Positions 63,907 through 64,000 of a stretch of DNA of 64,000 bases are shown here, in pieces. The first letter of the stretch is position 1; each line of letters begins with the position of its first letter. Both the position numbers and the translations under genes were made by a program. Source of the stretch: Arthrobacter sp. YN (GTDB lineage Bacteria > Actinomycetota > Actinomycetes > Actinomycetales > Micrococcaceae); the NCBI RefSeq assembly GCF_002224285.1, contig NZ_CP022436.1:2046001-2110000 (forward strand). The letters are read 5' to 3'. The notes below the pieces were generated by a model. That model was given only the letters and a program-made list of their open reading frames with translations, did not search any database and was not told the DNA's origin.

Positions 63907-64000
63907 ACACATACGTGCTCCGGGGTCGGTGTAAGTCCGAACCGGCGGTTATAGTCCGCGACCCGCGAGCCATCGGATTCCAAGTGATTGGATCTTCGAT
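63907..64000 (+). promoter_or_regulatory. FMN riboswitch (RFN element), cut by the window end
   Basis: The text from GTGCTCCGGGGTCGGTGTAA through GTCCGAACCGGCGGTTATAG and AGTCCGCGACCCGC is the conserved 5' half of the FMN aptamer. The closing half lies beyond the window. It should control riboflavin synthesis or transport genes (such as ribD) by binding FMN. Confidence 0.92.

Overview
The window looks like a chromosomal segment of a high-GC actinobacterium of the Arthrobacter/Paenarthrobacter type (Micrococcaceae). The grounds are high GC, many GTG/TTG starts, actinobacterial families (DUF3000, DUF6421, DUF4193, Rv0909-like antitoxin) and an FMN riboswitch after rpe. The species cannot be fixed from sequence reading alone.

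Layout. (1) 1-24.7 kb is a housekeeping block: the 3' part of aconitase, dxs with two coupled small genes, an aldo-keto reductase, a convergent fadA-fadJ beta-oxidation operon with a candidate TetR-type operator, RNase D, DUF3000, a threonine aldolase/SDR/DUF6421 operon, msrB, an alpha/beta hydrolase, YbaK, SufE next to a rhodanese-type sulfurtransferase, ZapE, a BenE-type transporter, a small antitoxin-like protein and an APC permease. (2) 24.9-25.9 kb is a tRNA cluster: three tRNA-Gly(GCC), two tRNA-Val(GAC) and one tRNA-Cys on the minus strand, including a perfect 206-bp tandem duplication, plus a plus-strand tRNA-Val(CAC) with its own terminator. (3) 25.9-58.8 kb is accessory. Directly behind tRNA-Val(CAC) lie a 17-bp inverted repeat and an excisionase-like gene. 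Then comes a secreted DNRLRE/LamG protein coupled to a giant secreted RHS/YD-repeat protein whose toxin tip sits in another frame, followed by a candidate immunity gene and more than 25 small unrelated genes on both strands. Many of these belong to, or resemble, families often found as immunity proteins in polymorphic-toxin loci (DUF6228, DUF4265, DUF7660, DUF4304 and others). They are mixed with lipoproteins, small membrane proteins, a broken serine resolvase and an internally deleted UvrD-like helicase. (4) 58.9-64 kb is core again: a PD-(D/E)XK nuclease-like protein, def-fmt-rsmB in a tightly coupled operon, rpe, and the start of an FMN riboswitch.

The accessory block reads as an RHS polymorphic-toxin locus with an immunity-gene bank, probably grown by insertion behind a tRNA gene.

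A recurring oddity is single missing bases, mostly in G/C runs, that break otherwise well-conserved proteins (aconitase, aldo-keto reductase, sulfurtransferase, a lipoprotein, probably the end of dxs and the RHS-toxin junction). This points to indel errors in the assembly rather than true gene decay. The resolvase and the helicase look genuinely decayed.
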